The notes under the pieces: generated by a model
What the model was told of the DNA's origin: nothing
What the model saw: only the letters and a program-made list of their open reading frames with translations
Databases searched by the model: none
Assembly (NCBI GenBank): GCA_024500155.1
Contig: CM044856.1
Span: 54,560,303 to 54,624,302 of the forward strand
Origin: Chenopodium formosanum
Taxonomy: Eukaryota > Streptophyta > Magnoliopsida > Caryophyllales > Amaranthaceae
Direction of reading: 5' to 3'
Length of the DNA stretch: 64,000 nucleotides
Program-made: the position numbers and the translations under genes
Part shown: one piece after another, positions 33,135 to 44,270 of the stretch
How positions within the stretch are numbered: position 1 is the first letter of the stretch
How the letters are laid out: each line of letters begins with the position of its first letter

Positions 33135-33796
33135 TCATGCTTGGACGTTAAGCAAGCCTTTCTCGGGAAGTAATCGTGTTTTATTGTTTTCTTTCTTTTC
33201 TTTCTTTTACGTTCCTTATTTTTGTGTATTTTCTTTTCTATGTGTATAGGTACTTGTTGCATATACTCATAGGCACGGATTTTGGATTGAGAACCTTGTA
33301 AAGAAGCACACCAATGACTGCTTGCATTTGGAAAAGCACAAAGACAAGGAATTAGATGAAAATGTGGACAATGTGCTCAATTGCGGGTTTCAACACCCAC
33401 CTCACATTTGGTTCACTTTTTCCTTTTTCCCTTATCTTGGATTTGTTTTCCTATATGCATGTGGGATTGAATGAATATGATTTGTTATGTGGATATGGTT
33501 TCTTTCTTCCCCTCCCTCCCACCCTTTGTGCCTTTATTTTGAGCATTGAGGACAATGCTCCATTCTAGCTTGGGGGAGTAGCTATTCGCTAGCTTGGAGG
33601 GGTTATTTATATCTCTTAGTGGTTTCTTAATCCATAGTCTCTTGATTGCTTGATTTATCTTCCTATACTTGCCAAAGTCTATTATTAAGATTGGTTTTCT
33701 ATGTTTGGATGGTCATGAGTGCCTTATTAAGTCGACTTTTGGTATATGTAGCTTTGATTGATCATGCTTTTATCTTGCACAATTGTATATGCATTC
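33135..33796 (+). other. Non-coding interior of B0, left of B1
   Basis: T-rich, no convincing gene. It contains TAGCTTGGGGGAGTAG (about 33568-33583), a PPT-like phrase that recurs at 55311 and 56110 in the right part of B0. The B1 TSD ATGAG lies at 33797-33801. Confidence 0.5.
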
Positions 33797-33801
33797 ATGA
33801 G

Positions 33802-35498
33802 TGTAGGCGTCGCTCGAAGTGCGCCTACGTTAAAGCATGTGGTGAATATGCTTGGAACTTTTAGGAAGTAGGAATTGACATATACGATTAGGGACAAGGA
33901 AAGTAGGGAGCCGCCAACAAGTTTTTAAGGAACTTGTAAACCGTTCACGGATCATAAAAAGGCAACCACGATAAGGGACAACGATAGGCAACAATGATTG
34001 ACCCGTGAAGGTTACACCCCATTCATAATCCATGAGATTACTAACTCCATATGGTTCGGAACCACGAAAGGAGGATCGGGGGATGATGGTACGAAGTGAG
34101 TCATGGAGTCACATTCGCCCGTATTGGCCTCAACTCGATTCTTATATTGAAAAGAATTCCTGCGATCTCAAAGGCATACAAAAAAAATATTCAATTCGCT
34201 CCAAACTATTATTATGCTAAATTGGTTGAATATTAATGCACACATTATTCTAAAATATTGGTGATCACTTCAATTAATAACAAGATTAAAAAGGATCCTA
34301 AACCGGTTGTCCAAATTATCTTATTAGGCGTGATTTTCAATTACATATTCCCTTTAAACATGCAATATCGTGATCAATAAAAATATAATAGAATAAACAT
34401 TAATATTGGAAGCAATTTAACAATAATTCCAACAATATAAAATCGTTAGAAAAATAATAGAAATAAGAGGAACATAATTTTACTTTGATTCTGTTTGTTT
34501 GCAACTACAAAATAATAAACGAGTTAGTAACTTCAAGGAAATAATAAAACAATAATTAAGTTAAATTAAATAAAGTAGATTTGATTTGGGGCCAAACCCT
34601 CAAACAGTTCTACCTTTCACGCCTTGGCTTAAGGACAGAACCACGAGTAAAGTATGGACTCCTTTGAGCACTTGAAGAAGGAATTTTGAAATGAGAAGGG
34701 TAGGCTAGTGTTTAGGCTAAAGCATATAAGAGAGAAAAATAAAACTAGAGAATTAATTGATGCCCCGTACATCAGAAATGAGGGGGTATTTATAGGGAAA
34801 ATGTGCTGAGGGAGCACACGGAACCCTAAAATGATAAAAACCCTAAAAAAGTATCCCGCGACACGGCAAACTGTACCGTGACACGAGAAGTCCCACCGTC
34901 AGGCGGGAAACATTCCTGTGACACGGTGGGTTTTTAGTGTGACGCGGGAAATTTTCAGTAAACGGGGAAGAAAACGCGTTAAGGGTTTACGCGGAAAAGA
35001 CACGGAATTTTTCGTGTCACGGCAGATTTCACGTTTCACGGGAAATCCCACCGTCAGACGGGACTGATTCCCGTGACACGGTGGGTACCTGCCGTGGCGC
35101 GGGAATTCCCAGCCCACTTTTCCGTCTAAATACATTTTTAACCCTAATTTCATTCGGCATTTTAAGTGCCGATTAATAATTTCGGGCCTTTTCTGACTTA
35201 TTATTATTTGGGCTAAAATAAAAAAATAATTAAATAAAAAGTTTGGGCCAAAAATAAATAATAAAATAATAAAATTAAAAAGGTTTGGGCTAAAATTAAA
35301 TAATAAGTTTGGGCTGAAATTAAAACTATGCTTTTACCAAACATCAAGACTAATCCATGGACCGTTCAAAAATACGAATTTAATCAAATACGATTTTTAA
35401 GCACTCTCGAGATTAAATACCGAACCCGACCAGTAGTGGCGGTGAAAGATTGTTCATCATCGGGTTTGGTTTTGGGGAGACATTTTTAGGTGTCTACA
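33802..35498 (-). repeat. 3' LTR of B1 (1697 bp)
   Basis: On plus it reads TGTAGGCGTCGC ... AGGTGTCTACA. The outer end can form a hairpin (GTAGGCG ... CGCCTAC). The TATA box is on minus at 34787-34794. A dense CCGT-N3-ACGG cluster spans 34855-35108, upstream of TATA in the element's sense. The ORFs at 33830-34033 and 34032-34220 also occur in LTR-c and are not treated as genes. Confidence 0.92.
34855..35108. repeat. B1-family motif cluster in the 3' LTR
   Basis: Repeated CCGTGACACGG, CCGTCAGACGG and CCGTGTCACGG with one-base variants, in ~250 bp. The same cluster is in LTR-c (53780-54032) and solo LTR-b (47276-47531), but not in solo LTR-d. Confidence 0.85.
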
Positions 35499-35514
35499 GA
35501 AGCCCCCACTTTGA
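35499..35514 (-). other. Polypurine tract of B1
   Basis: Minus-strand TCAAAGTGGGGGCTTC abuts the 3' LTR, identical to the PPT of element A. Confidence 0.75.
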
Positions 35515-35699
35515 CTGAGTTTGTAAAAACGTCAGTTTCGAAAACGATAGTCAAAGTAGCCGATAGGGACGGAGAATGATTTAAGACGTTATGCGATCCT
35601 AAATCACTCTGTATACGCCAATACCTACAGAAAAATGTTAATTCTACAGATAAAAGAGTTAAAGGATAGAATACGTATCTGGCACCAGTGTATCGGTGA

Positions 35700-36075
35700 C
35701 AAATGAATTCGGCAGCTTCCTATGCTTGAAGGAATCCACCGAGTGACATTTTTTGAAACGCTTTCCATGCTTGAGGAAAGCCGACTGAAGAGTTTGGTAG
35801 CTTTCTAAGCCTGAAGAAACCTACCGGATAATACTTTCCATGCCCGAGGAAAGTCGACGAATGGATTTGGTGTCATTCTATGCTTGAAGAAATCCACCGA
35901 TAATGCCTTTCATGCTTGAGGAGAGCCGACAAAGGAATTTGGCGGTTTTCTATACTTGAAGAAAAATCCACCGATAACGCTTTCCATGCTTGAGGAAAGC
36001 CGACTTGGCGGTTTTCTATACTTGAAGAAAAATCCACCGATAACGATTTCCATGCCTAAGGAAAGCCGACTACTA
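35700..36075 (-). repeat. 66-73-bp tandem repeat array near the B1 3' LTR
   Basis: Units on plus start TTTGG(T/C)... at 35793, 35866, 35938 and ~36004, each containing CTTGAAGAAA and TTTCCATGCTTGAGGAAAGC variants. Sequence is unrelated to the A array, but the position is the same, between the antisense gene and the PPT. Confidence 0.75.
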
Positions 36076-36360
36076 CTGTAATCGCTGAAATTTGCAAGTG
36101 TATGATGATTCGATTATCCCTGAACATGGGTCGCAGATGATTCACACCTTCAAATTGATTATCCGACCATATTAGGTGTTTAAAATGTCAAAAAATAGAC
36201 TTTGATGTTTGCTAGGGGTAAAATGGTAATTTTAGTCCCCTTTAAGTATCAGTTAGAATTTTTCGCGTAATTCCAGCGAAAAAATAACCGCCCAAAAACC
36301 TCGAAAAATCATTCAAACTGGTAAAAAACGCCAGGATTATTCGCTGACAACGCGCAGAGC

Positions 36361-36436
36361 TACCGTGCCACGTGGCTTTTTGCCGTGACACGGTAACATC
36401 CCCTGTCAGACGGGATAAAACCCCATGTCACGGGGG

Positions 36437-36491
<55 letters not shown>

Positions 36492-36988
36492 ATTTTTGCT
36501 GTTTGAATTGGTCAACGCGTGGATTATTATGCTTTTTACCCACAAATCCCAGCGCGCCACGTCATCAGAGTACCGTTACACGGTAACGGTCACCGTGGCA
36601 CGGTGAACGGGGTGCGTAACGGTTACTTTTTGGCTTAGAATTCACGCTTCTGCTTCACCTTTTTCACCATTTCACCATTTTCTTATTCATCTCCTCTCTC
36701 TATCTTCTCCATTTTCATTTTCTTGCTTACACAAATCACCGCACCACGGTTAAAACAACCGATGCTTGTCCGTCGTCACCGTGACACGGGACCGGCAACC
36801 GTGACACGGCGGATTTCTTCGCCTGCCTGCTTCTGTGTACTGTTGCCGCTGACTGCTTCCACCGCCTGCACTCCGTTGCTGCTGCCGGAGCTTCGACGAC
36901 CTTTGTAATTGCCGTGACACGGGACTTAACCCCCGTGACACGTTACCTTTGCACCGAGCCGCGGCGTAGCTCGACCGTGTCACGGCGG
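36361..36988. repeat. B1-family motif clusters upstream of the PMD gene, with (AT)n tract
   Basis: Three groups of CCGTGACACGG-type motifs (36361-36436, 36571-36611, 36777-36988). A ~48-bp (AT)n microsatellite (36438-36485) lies between the first two. Position corresponds to A cluster 6, at the presumed promoter and 5' leader of the PMD gene. Confidence 0.8.
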
Positions 36989-37094
36989 CTGCACTGATCT
37001 TTGTGGTTTTTTGAGCTTTTGGAGCTTAAATCTCCACCAATTTTGCTCTAATTCTTGCTACTTTCCTCATTTTTGATTCTCTACAAGAATCCAT

Positions 37095-37713
37095 GTAAGT
37101 TTCCTTTGATTTTTGTCTCGAATTTGCTTTAAATGAGTAATTTCATGTAAAAACCTTGAAAAAAAAATCAATTTGGGGATTTTTGATTTTCAGGTTTTAT
37201 ATTGAAATTCTTGCCATGAATTTACTTGTATATGTATGTATGTGTGTTTGTGAGAAATTTGAGACAAATATTGCATGATTTGATGAAGAATTGAGCAAAT
37301 CACCATTTTTGGGTACTACTTTTTGTGAAATGATGTTCTTGTTGTTCATGTTACTTCTTTGCACTTGAAATGGTGAAATATTGGTGGTAGATCTTGTAAA
37401 ATATGTCATGATGTGTTGATTCATCATTTTTGTGCAATTTCGAAACATATTTTGTGTATGTACTATATTGTGATGGAGAACATAGTATCATGCGGCTAGG
37501 AGAACTGTAGTATTAGTTTGTCATGGAGAAACTAAATACTATAATTTTGCCAATATTTAGCCTTGAGGTAAAAATTTAGCATATAATGCGATAAACAACT
37601 AAATAACTTAGGAAATGATGCTAAGCATTTAGATTTTTTTTTATTAAAATGCAACTTGAATTAAATGTCTTAGGAAATGCTGCTAAGCATTTAGATCTTT
37701 ATTTTTATAATAG
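37095..37713 (+). other. 5' UTR intron of the PMD gene (B1)
   Basis: Donor CCAT|GTAAGTTTCC and acceptor ATAATAG|CATGCC, directly before the ATG at 37715. This is the same layout as in A (23959-23491). Confidence 0.65.
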
Positions 37714-37714
37714 C

Positions 37715-40307
37715 ATGCCTAGGAAACGGGATCGCGATCTTTCCACCCACAACCGGCGTCAGGCTTTTCGGGAGGACACTCCCACTATTCCCGAGGGTAT
37801 GGACGACGATGCCTTAGAGTCCGAGCCTCGGGCTTCTATGAGTAGAGGTAGGTGGGTTCCACCTCTGTGGACTCCAGACCATTTGGTTTTCTGCCGTGAA
37901 AACCATGTTTCTCATCGCCCACTCTCCGGCATAGTCGACGGCACACTTCGCCAACACGGTTCTGGAGCCGGAGATTTGATTCCTCGACTTCACCAGATCA
38001 TTACGAGGGATCCTGCTACGAACGCCCTATGGGAATCGACTGGTTTAATAGATTTCTATACGGCGGTCGTAGGGTTTCGCAGCCCCCGGGGTTGCGGTGC
38101 GACAGTCGGTCGCGCACTGTTGGAGTATTTTTGGGATACTACCAACACTTTTCATTTTGCTTGGGGGGAGATGACAGTGACCCCTCTGGACTTCAGCGTG
38201 ATTAGCGAGTTGCGCTTCATCGACCGGGTCGTAGCTTAGATGTCCGATATTTCTTGGGGAGCGGCTGAGGCAGCCGATTTGTTAGGTCTGATCGTTCAGC
38301 ATATCAGGACCCGACAAGTGTCTCGAGGTGGTCTTAGGAGCGGGCGATCGGAGCTGGCTTCAGTTCTAGCTCGTGGCTTCGACATGGAGGAGACATCGGC
38401 TGAGCAGCGAGTGCGGATCTTCATTCTGATTCTGATCTCTATGACTCTTTCTCCTGATAGGAGTTCACGCGCACTCCTTTGCTACCTCCCTTCTTTGGTC
38501 AGGATCAGTGAGATAGGATCCTATAGCTGGGCCAGCCTCGGATATGCCGACCTTCTCTTATCGCTACATCATGGCTGTCGGCAGCTGAATGACGAGTCTC
38601 CCATCACTGTCTATGGTCTGTGGAGAGTCGTAGAGGTGATGATCTTTTCCTCTTCTTGTTTCATTTTAATTTGTTCGACTCATGTGCTCAAGGATTACTT
38701 TTCATTGCAGCTATGGTTCTACGAGTACTTCCCAGGCTTGGCTCCTCGCCGGCATCGTGGAGCGGTTCTTGATTTCCCTGTCGAAACCAGCTGGCGTGAT
38801 CGAGAAGAGTCACGGGCAGAGTCTGTCCCTGCGCTGCGTGGGCTGCTACGCCGAGGTACCTCTTCCGTTGGCGTAAGAATTAGTTTTGTTGCCTGTTATT
38901 TTCCCTCTGTTGTTGTTTCCAGTGTTTCATGCCAACTTTTTGTGGTTTTCAGGTTGCCATTGATGTCCAGTATCGTCATTGGGCCGGGATGACTGATCTT
39001 CCCGAGGCCTTGCGTCTTTCAGCGCACCGCACCATTTTGGTTGGTACCGGACGCTTTGTCTGGTATTTGGGGGAGCGTGTCGTTCGTCAGCATAGCGGCA
39101 ATTTCTTTGTGGTGCCCTCATCTCCACCAGAGTCGATGCTGGATTCGCGCTTGATTAGGGAGTTGATAAACAGGGGAGAGCGCTACACTTTCCCTTTGAA
39201 GGAGCTCGTGCACATGGAGGGTGATTATGCGCAGGACTTGCTTCCCTCTCTGGCTCCTCCACCCCGTCTTCCTGAGGTATGATTTCTTTTGAGGATCTTT
39301 GTTACTAGTCTCTGTTTTAAATAGTCGAATAACTTGATTATTCAATCATATTTTCAGACGACTATTCGCCCTGTGGGGAGGATCGAGATTCCGCCCCAAT
39401 CTGTCCGCTACCCGGGGCTGATTGGTATTACCGAGGACCATATTGCTGACGCTCCATAGGGTTATAGACAGGCGCATGAGTCTCTGCCCGAGGTCTTTGA
39501 GCCGGTAAGGTTTTTTTGATGCATTACTCATCTTTTTATCACCGCTTGTTACTGATTTTTCTTTGTTTTATCCTCAACCTAACCGCTCGGAGATGATGGG
39601 ATTCATGAAGCTGGTTGACGTCCTGAAGTACTGCATCATCAATCTTTGACGTGGTGCGAGTTGTCGGAGCAGTTCTAGCGATGTTCTTGAGGTAGCCTTA
39701 TTTTTTTACTTCTACCATTTGTTTTTATTTTGCATTTGTTGATGCCTTTTGATTTTGTATCTTTCAGGAGCAACGGACGTCCCGCTCGCGCTCGAGGCAT
39801 AGAGGCTCGGACGAGGAGGAGCTTGGTCGTGGTAGACGATCTCCTGGGATTCATCGGCATTCTCAGTCTCAGCGAGAGCCTCAGATTACTCATTCGTTTC
39901 AGGAGGCTCAGTGGCAGCAGCCTCAGTCTTCCCAGCGCTTTCCGGGTCAGAGTCAAGGGCAGCGGCAGTCATTTTCACAGCCTTCATAGCCTGAGTTTAG
40001 GCCTGTTTTGACTCCCATGGATCCTGGTTTATTTTCAGCTTCATCGTCTGGGATTCCTCCACCGGTGTCGGGCTTGTTCTCAGTTCCGATGTATGGGACG
40101 ATGCCTCCACTGACGATTCTTGTGTCTTTGTGTCAGTCTACACCGTTTGCCGGTTGGACGGGTCATGCCTTGAGTTTGACTACTGCTGGAGTCACAGGGA
40201 CTAGTAGGGACACTACTCCCCGTACTCGGATGATGGCAGGACTCTTTGGCTCACCGTTCCCGTATTCACAGGGAGATGAGATTGATTCTGGTTCTGCAGA
40301 ATTTTGA
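37715..40307 (+). pseudogene. Plant mobile domain (PMD) gene, antisense to B1, six exons
   Basis: Start ATG at 37715 (MPRKRDRDLSTHNRR), chosen by the 5' splice layout shared with A rather than the longer frame from 37649. Exons: 37715-38635, 38711-38872, 38953-39276, 39358-39504, an ill-defined fifth ending at 39691, and 39768-40307. Exon 1 contains ALWESTGLIDFY and EYFWDTTNTFHFAWGEMTVT, the PMD signature. Exon 2 starts LWFYEYFPGLAPRRH and exon 3 has VWYLGERVVRQHSG. The last exon is Arg/Ser/Gln-rich then Pro/Gly-rich. Only three in-frame TAGs break it (38237, 39457, 39987), with no frameshift needed in exons 1-4 and 6. It probably worked until recently; the function of TE-borne PMD proteins is not established. 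Confidence 0.82.
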
Positions 40308-40792
40308 CCGAAGGTCTTTATTTGTACATACTATGATGACACTTAACGCTGTTTATTTATTATGACTCATTTTGTACATTAGTCACAGTTTATGTATTTA
40401 TTAGTGTGTGTTAGTGTGTGCTTGAGACTCATTGTGTGTGATCGTGTAATTATTAATGACGCGACAAAAAAAACGTAAGTGGAGTAAGTGGAGGGTACCG
40501 ACCTTCCCCAAAAGAAAAAGAAATAAAAAGACAAGTAAAAATAAATAAAATAAATAAGTAAATAAAATAATAAAGAGGAATAAAAAAATAAAATATTAAA
40601 GTGATGAATAAATAAATAAAATAAAATGAGATGATAAAGATAATAATAATAAAAATTAAAATTAAAATTAAAAAGTTGAGAATTTTATTAGGAATAAAAC
40701 ACTCTGAAAACTGAAAAATAAACGGTGAAGATAAAATACTAAAAAAAATCCGGATAGATACGGGAAAAGATGAAAAAAGAAAACGCGTGAGG
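40308..40792. other. AT-rich spacer after the PMD gene (B1)
   Basis: Likely 3' UTR and terminator region of the PMD gene, then A-rich low-complexity DNA. The ORFs on the minus strand here (40453-40863) are compositional Phe/Ile runs. Confidence 0.45.
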
Positions 40793-40890
40793 TGCCGTGA
40801 CACGGCACTGTACACCGTGCCACGGAAAAAACTGTCATGTCGCGGCAAAAGTTTTTGTGACACGGTGGGATTTGCCGTGTCACGGTACGC
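40793..40890. repeat. B1-family motif cluster between the antisense genes
   Basis: GCCGTGACACGGC, ACCGTGCCACGG and GCCGTGTCACGGT copies in ~100 bp, about 70 bp upstream of the DUF7745-gene TATA box. Equivalent to A cluster 5. Confidence 0.8.
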
Positions 40891-40957
40891 GTATTCTACA
40901 ACGGTGTGGTTTACGCGTATGAAAAGATAATTTCTGAATAGTTCTGAGCGTTTTTGC

Positions 40958-40966
40958 TATAAAATA
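40958..40966 (+). promoter_or_regulatory. TATA box of the antisense DUF7745-like gene (B1)
   Basis: TATAAAATA within GCTATAAAATAGGACCC, 70 bp before the ATG at 41036. This matches the arrangement in A. Confidence 0.65.
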
Positions 40967-41035
40967 GGACCCGTATATTCATGATATGCATAATTACGAA
41001 ACGCAAAATAATTAAAATTTCATATTTCAATAATA

Positions 41036-42591
41036 ATGTCTCATAATTTTGATAATACATTGCGCGACTGGTGTTATTCTTTGACCAATGCTGACAAAAG
41101 AGAGTTAGAATTATTTCATGTCAGGGGTTTACTAGCCCTGCGACATGTAGCTATTGAACATGATTTTCTTAGGGCAGCATTAGATTATTAGAGTTCTAAA
41201 ACACATTGTTTTAAATTTGATTACGATGAAATATGTCCCCTGTCGGAGGAATTCGGTGCAATTTTTGGATTTCCTGCTAGAAATCTTATTGCCATGCCTA
41301 CCCTGTGTGAATATTATTATCAAGATTTTGAACGCCATCTGAATCTAACAGATCCAGATTTAAATAGAATAGTATGTGGTAATGAGGTAGACTTAGAAAA
41401 AACTTGCAAATTTATATTTTAATCGCCCTATCTCTGAGTCTTATCATGTATATCGTAGAAGGGCATATTTTTTTTGCATGTTTAGCAAGCTTTTATTTGC
41501 AAACGGTAGGGTAGGACATGCTTGTCTAGCGTCTGTGCTTGAACATGTCGAATCTGGGAGATCTCCTATGCCTATGTGCCTTGGAGAAACATTTCGTGGC
41601 CTTGACGAAGCAAAAGCTGACCGGAAAGCCATCAGGAAGGGCTCTCTGGTACTGCTGCAGGTAAAAATACGCTCCGAGTAGCTCCCGTGACACAAAATAG
41701 GCACCGTGTCACGGTGGGTGTCTGTCGTGACACGGTGTGGTCTGTCGTGTCATGGGAATCTGCACTTTTCTTTTTTTTTTTTTTTTTTTAACGCTTGATT
41801 TTTTTTTTTGGCGCAGATTTGGTTGATGGAGCATTAAGAATTATTTGAAGCCCCCCGACGATGTTGAATAATATGGCCCTAACGACCTAGTTCGCTGGAA
41901 AAAGAATTACTCTGTGAACATGTCGTATGAAGACTGGAAAAATTTCTTTGCAAAGAGGGAATTTTCCATTCGTTGGGTGGTGCCTTGGTGGAGGCTTACT
42001 GGGATGGTTGGCACGAATGATACTCCATATTGTCGTGTTCCTAGTATCTCAAAACTGACTTTTTATTGTTCTTCTCGACTGATGCGGCAGTATGGACTTG
42101 AACAAGTAGTTCCACGCTATAACGATAGTCCTCGTGAAGTATCGTTGCATGAAAGTAATGTTCACAAGTACGAGACTTACTGGATTAGAAGACCTTTGTG
42201 GACCGTTTCTACAAGTGACCAAGCTCCTCCTCCATTATCTAGTGCATACAAGGCATGGTTGAACCCTAGAAGTAGGAGGGAACGATTCAGATCACGCAAG
42301 TCTGATGTGAAGAGTCGTCTTGGAAACAAGAAAGCACCTCCTAAAGATCGTCTAGGTCCAAGAACACAAGGAATTGAGTTTAAGATTCCTTTAATGCCGA
42401 AAAGGAAGAGTTATGTGAAAGGGAAGGGTAAAGAGAAGATGGTCTATAGAGAAAAACAACCGAAGAATTTTAAGAAAGGTGAAAGGGGTGAAAGTTTGAC
42501 TTGGGGTGTGACAGTTCGGGCTACAAAAGACACTTTAAAAGCCGACCTAATCGAAAAAGAGAAGGAGGTTCCTAAAGTGAAGAGGGATTAG
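41036..42591 (+). pseudogene. DUF7745-like accessory gene, antisense to B1, two exons
   Basis: Exon 1 41036-41660: MSHNFDNTLRDWCY, CPLSEEFGAIFGFP, RRRAYFFCMFSKLLFANGRV, ETFRGLDEAK, GSLVLLQ|GTAAAA. The intron 41661-41816 ends GCGCAG and carries a CCGTGTCACGG cluster (41684-41757). Exon 2 41817-42591: IWLMEH, WKNFFAKREFSIRWVVPWWR, SRLMRQYGLEQ, then a long Lys/Arg-rich tail (SDVKSRLGNKK; KGKGKEKM). The domain order resembles the DUF7745 family seen in plant TE proteins. Breaks: TAG in exon 1 (LDY*SS), a frameshift near 41420, and stops near 41835 and 41870. The basic tail suggests nucleic-acid or nuclear association, but no function is known. Confidence 0.75.
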
Positions 42592-42850
42592 GTCAATATT
42601 GCTTTGCTTTTATGATTTATAATTTTTTATTTAAAATAAGGCGTATAATGCCAATAATTGTAGTCACATTATTTCAATAATAATAGCATATTTATTTTAG
42701 CCTTAAATAAAAAAAATTACAATGACTTATTTATTTATTTATCCGAGTCAAGGAGTCTGACGCAATGGAAGAATGAAAATAAAAGCCTCGAACAAATAAC
42801 GATTTCGCAAAGAATGTGTCACTAAAAAAAATCGGAAAAATTGAAATTCC

Positions 42851-42908
42851 ACCGTGTCACGGTGAAAAATCCCGTGACACGTTACAAATTCCCGTGTCAC
42901 GACAATTC
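42851..42908. repeat. B1-family motif cluster after pol
   Basis: ACCGTGTCACGGT, CCCGTGACACG and CCCGTGTCACG in ~58 bp. Equivalent to A cluster 4. Confidence 0.7.
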
Positions 42909-43010
42909 CTTTTTTTTTTTTTTGTTTGCAGTGACGCAATGCTGAACTGACGCGTATACTTAATCGACGGAGGGTGGATTTATATTTTTTTAAAGTGGTC
43001 GGGCCCCCTT

Positions 43011-43057
43011 GAGGGGTTGCCTACGTATCCTTAAAGGAATCAGACCAAACGTAGCTC
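43011..43057 (-). promoter_or_regulatory. Conserved post-pol motif (B1)
   Basis: On minus: GAGCTACGTTTGGTCTGATT, then CCTTTAAGGATACGTAGGCAACCCC-type sequence, right after the pol end. Near-identical to 18022-18072 in A. Confidence 0.6.
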
Positions 43058-43080
43058 TATTGGGTCATGAACCCATGCGA

Positions 43081-44270
43081 CTAGGCATAGAATTTCTTGA
43101 GTTGATCCAAGTTGGTTAAATTGTGGAAACCGTTACCGTCCATGTCTACCAATTGTGCTGCTCCGCCAGACAAGATGGCTTTAACAATGTACGGGCCTGA
43201 CCAATTCGGTCTGAATTTTCCTCTTGGATCTAACACATTTTTACGAAGTGCCTTAAGCACCAGGTCACCCTCTTTGATGTTCCTAGTCTTGACTTTTTTA
43301 TTAAAATGTCGTGCCATACGCTGTTGGTAGGTTTGGACATGATGCAAAGCTGCCAAGCGTTTTTCATCAAGTAAGACTAGTTCATCATATCTTGCTCTAA
43401 TCCAGTCGACTTCATCTAGTTGGATTTCCAATGCGATTCGAAGAGAAGGGATTTCGAGTTCTATTGGTTGTACAGCTTCAACTCCATAAACCAGAGAGAA
43501 AGAAGTAGCCCCCGTTGATGTACGAACAAAGGTTCAATAACCCCAAAGGGCAAAATGTAACTTACTTGGCCAATCCTTGTAATTTTCTGTCATCTTTTCG
43601 ATGATAGTTTTCACATTTTTGTTGGCCGATTCGACCGCACCATTTGTTTGTGGTCTGTAAGGTGATGATCTGTGATGCTTGATATGATATTTCTATAATA
43701 ATTCCGCGCATTCGGCTTGGAAATGTGTTCCATTATCACTGATCATCTCATGTGGTACCCCATAGCGGCATATGATATTTTTCTTAATGAATTGAGCTAC
43801 GTGTTTCGCTGTCAGCTTAGCATATGAGGCTGCTTCGACCCATTTGGTGAAATAGTCGATTGCTACGAGAATTAATTCATGCCCTCCTTGTCCTAGTGGT
43901 GTTATTTTTCCAATGATGTCGATGCCCCAAATGGAGAAAGTCCATGGAGAAGTATATGTGTAGAGAAGCGAAGGTGGAACAAGCTGTAAATTTGCGTAGA
44001 CTTGACACTTCATACATTTCTTGACGTATTCGTGGCAATCTCTCTCCATAGTAGTCCAATAATAACCTTGCCGTTGAATTCTTTTGGACTAACATCTTTG
44101 CATTCATGTGCGTTCCACATATGCCGGCATGAAGGTTTTCCATGGTTTTATGTGCTTCTTTCTTGGCTATTCATAAGAGATTTCTCCCCATTGCAGTTCT
44201 CTTGTGGAGTTCTCCCTTGATGAGCACATACTGTGAGGCCAGGAGCCTCAAAGCATGGTGTGCCCTTTTA
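43081..44270 (-). pseudogene. Integrase of B1
   Basis: The HHCC finger (LHAGICGTH ... KKCMKCQ) is split by a frameshift near 44080, after a stop at the end of GRNLL (44171). The core retains all three acidic residues: WGIDIIGKI, SDNGTHF and NGAVESAN. Stops break it at LL*KYHIKHH (near 43690) and at GY*TFVRT (near 43535). The C-terminal part, NWSGPYIVKAILSGGAAQLV, is open to 43081. Damage is light compared with A. Confidence 0.9.

Noticed and set aside
36438..36485. (AT)n tract as an origin or regulatory element
   Set aside because: A plain dinucleotide microsatellite; nothing beyond its location supports function.
37649..37714. Upstream Met extension of the B1 PMD gene
   Set aside because: The extension lies in the 5' UTR intron shared with A; the acceptor sits directly before ATG 37715.
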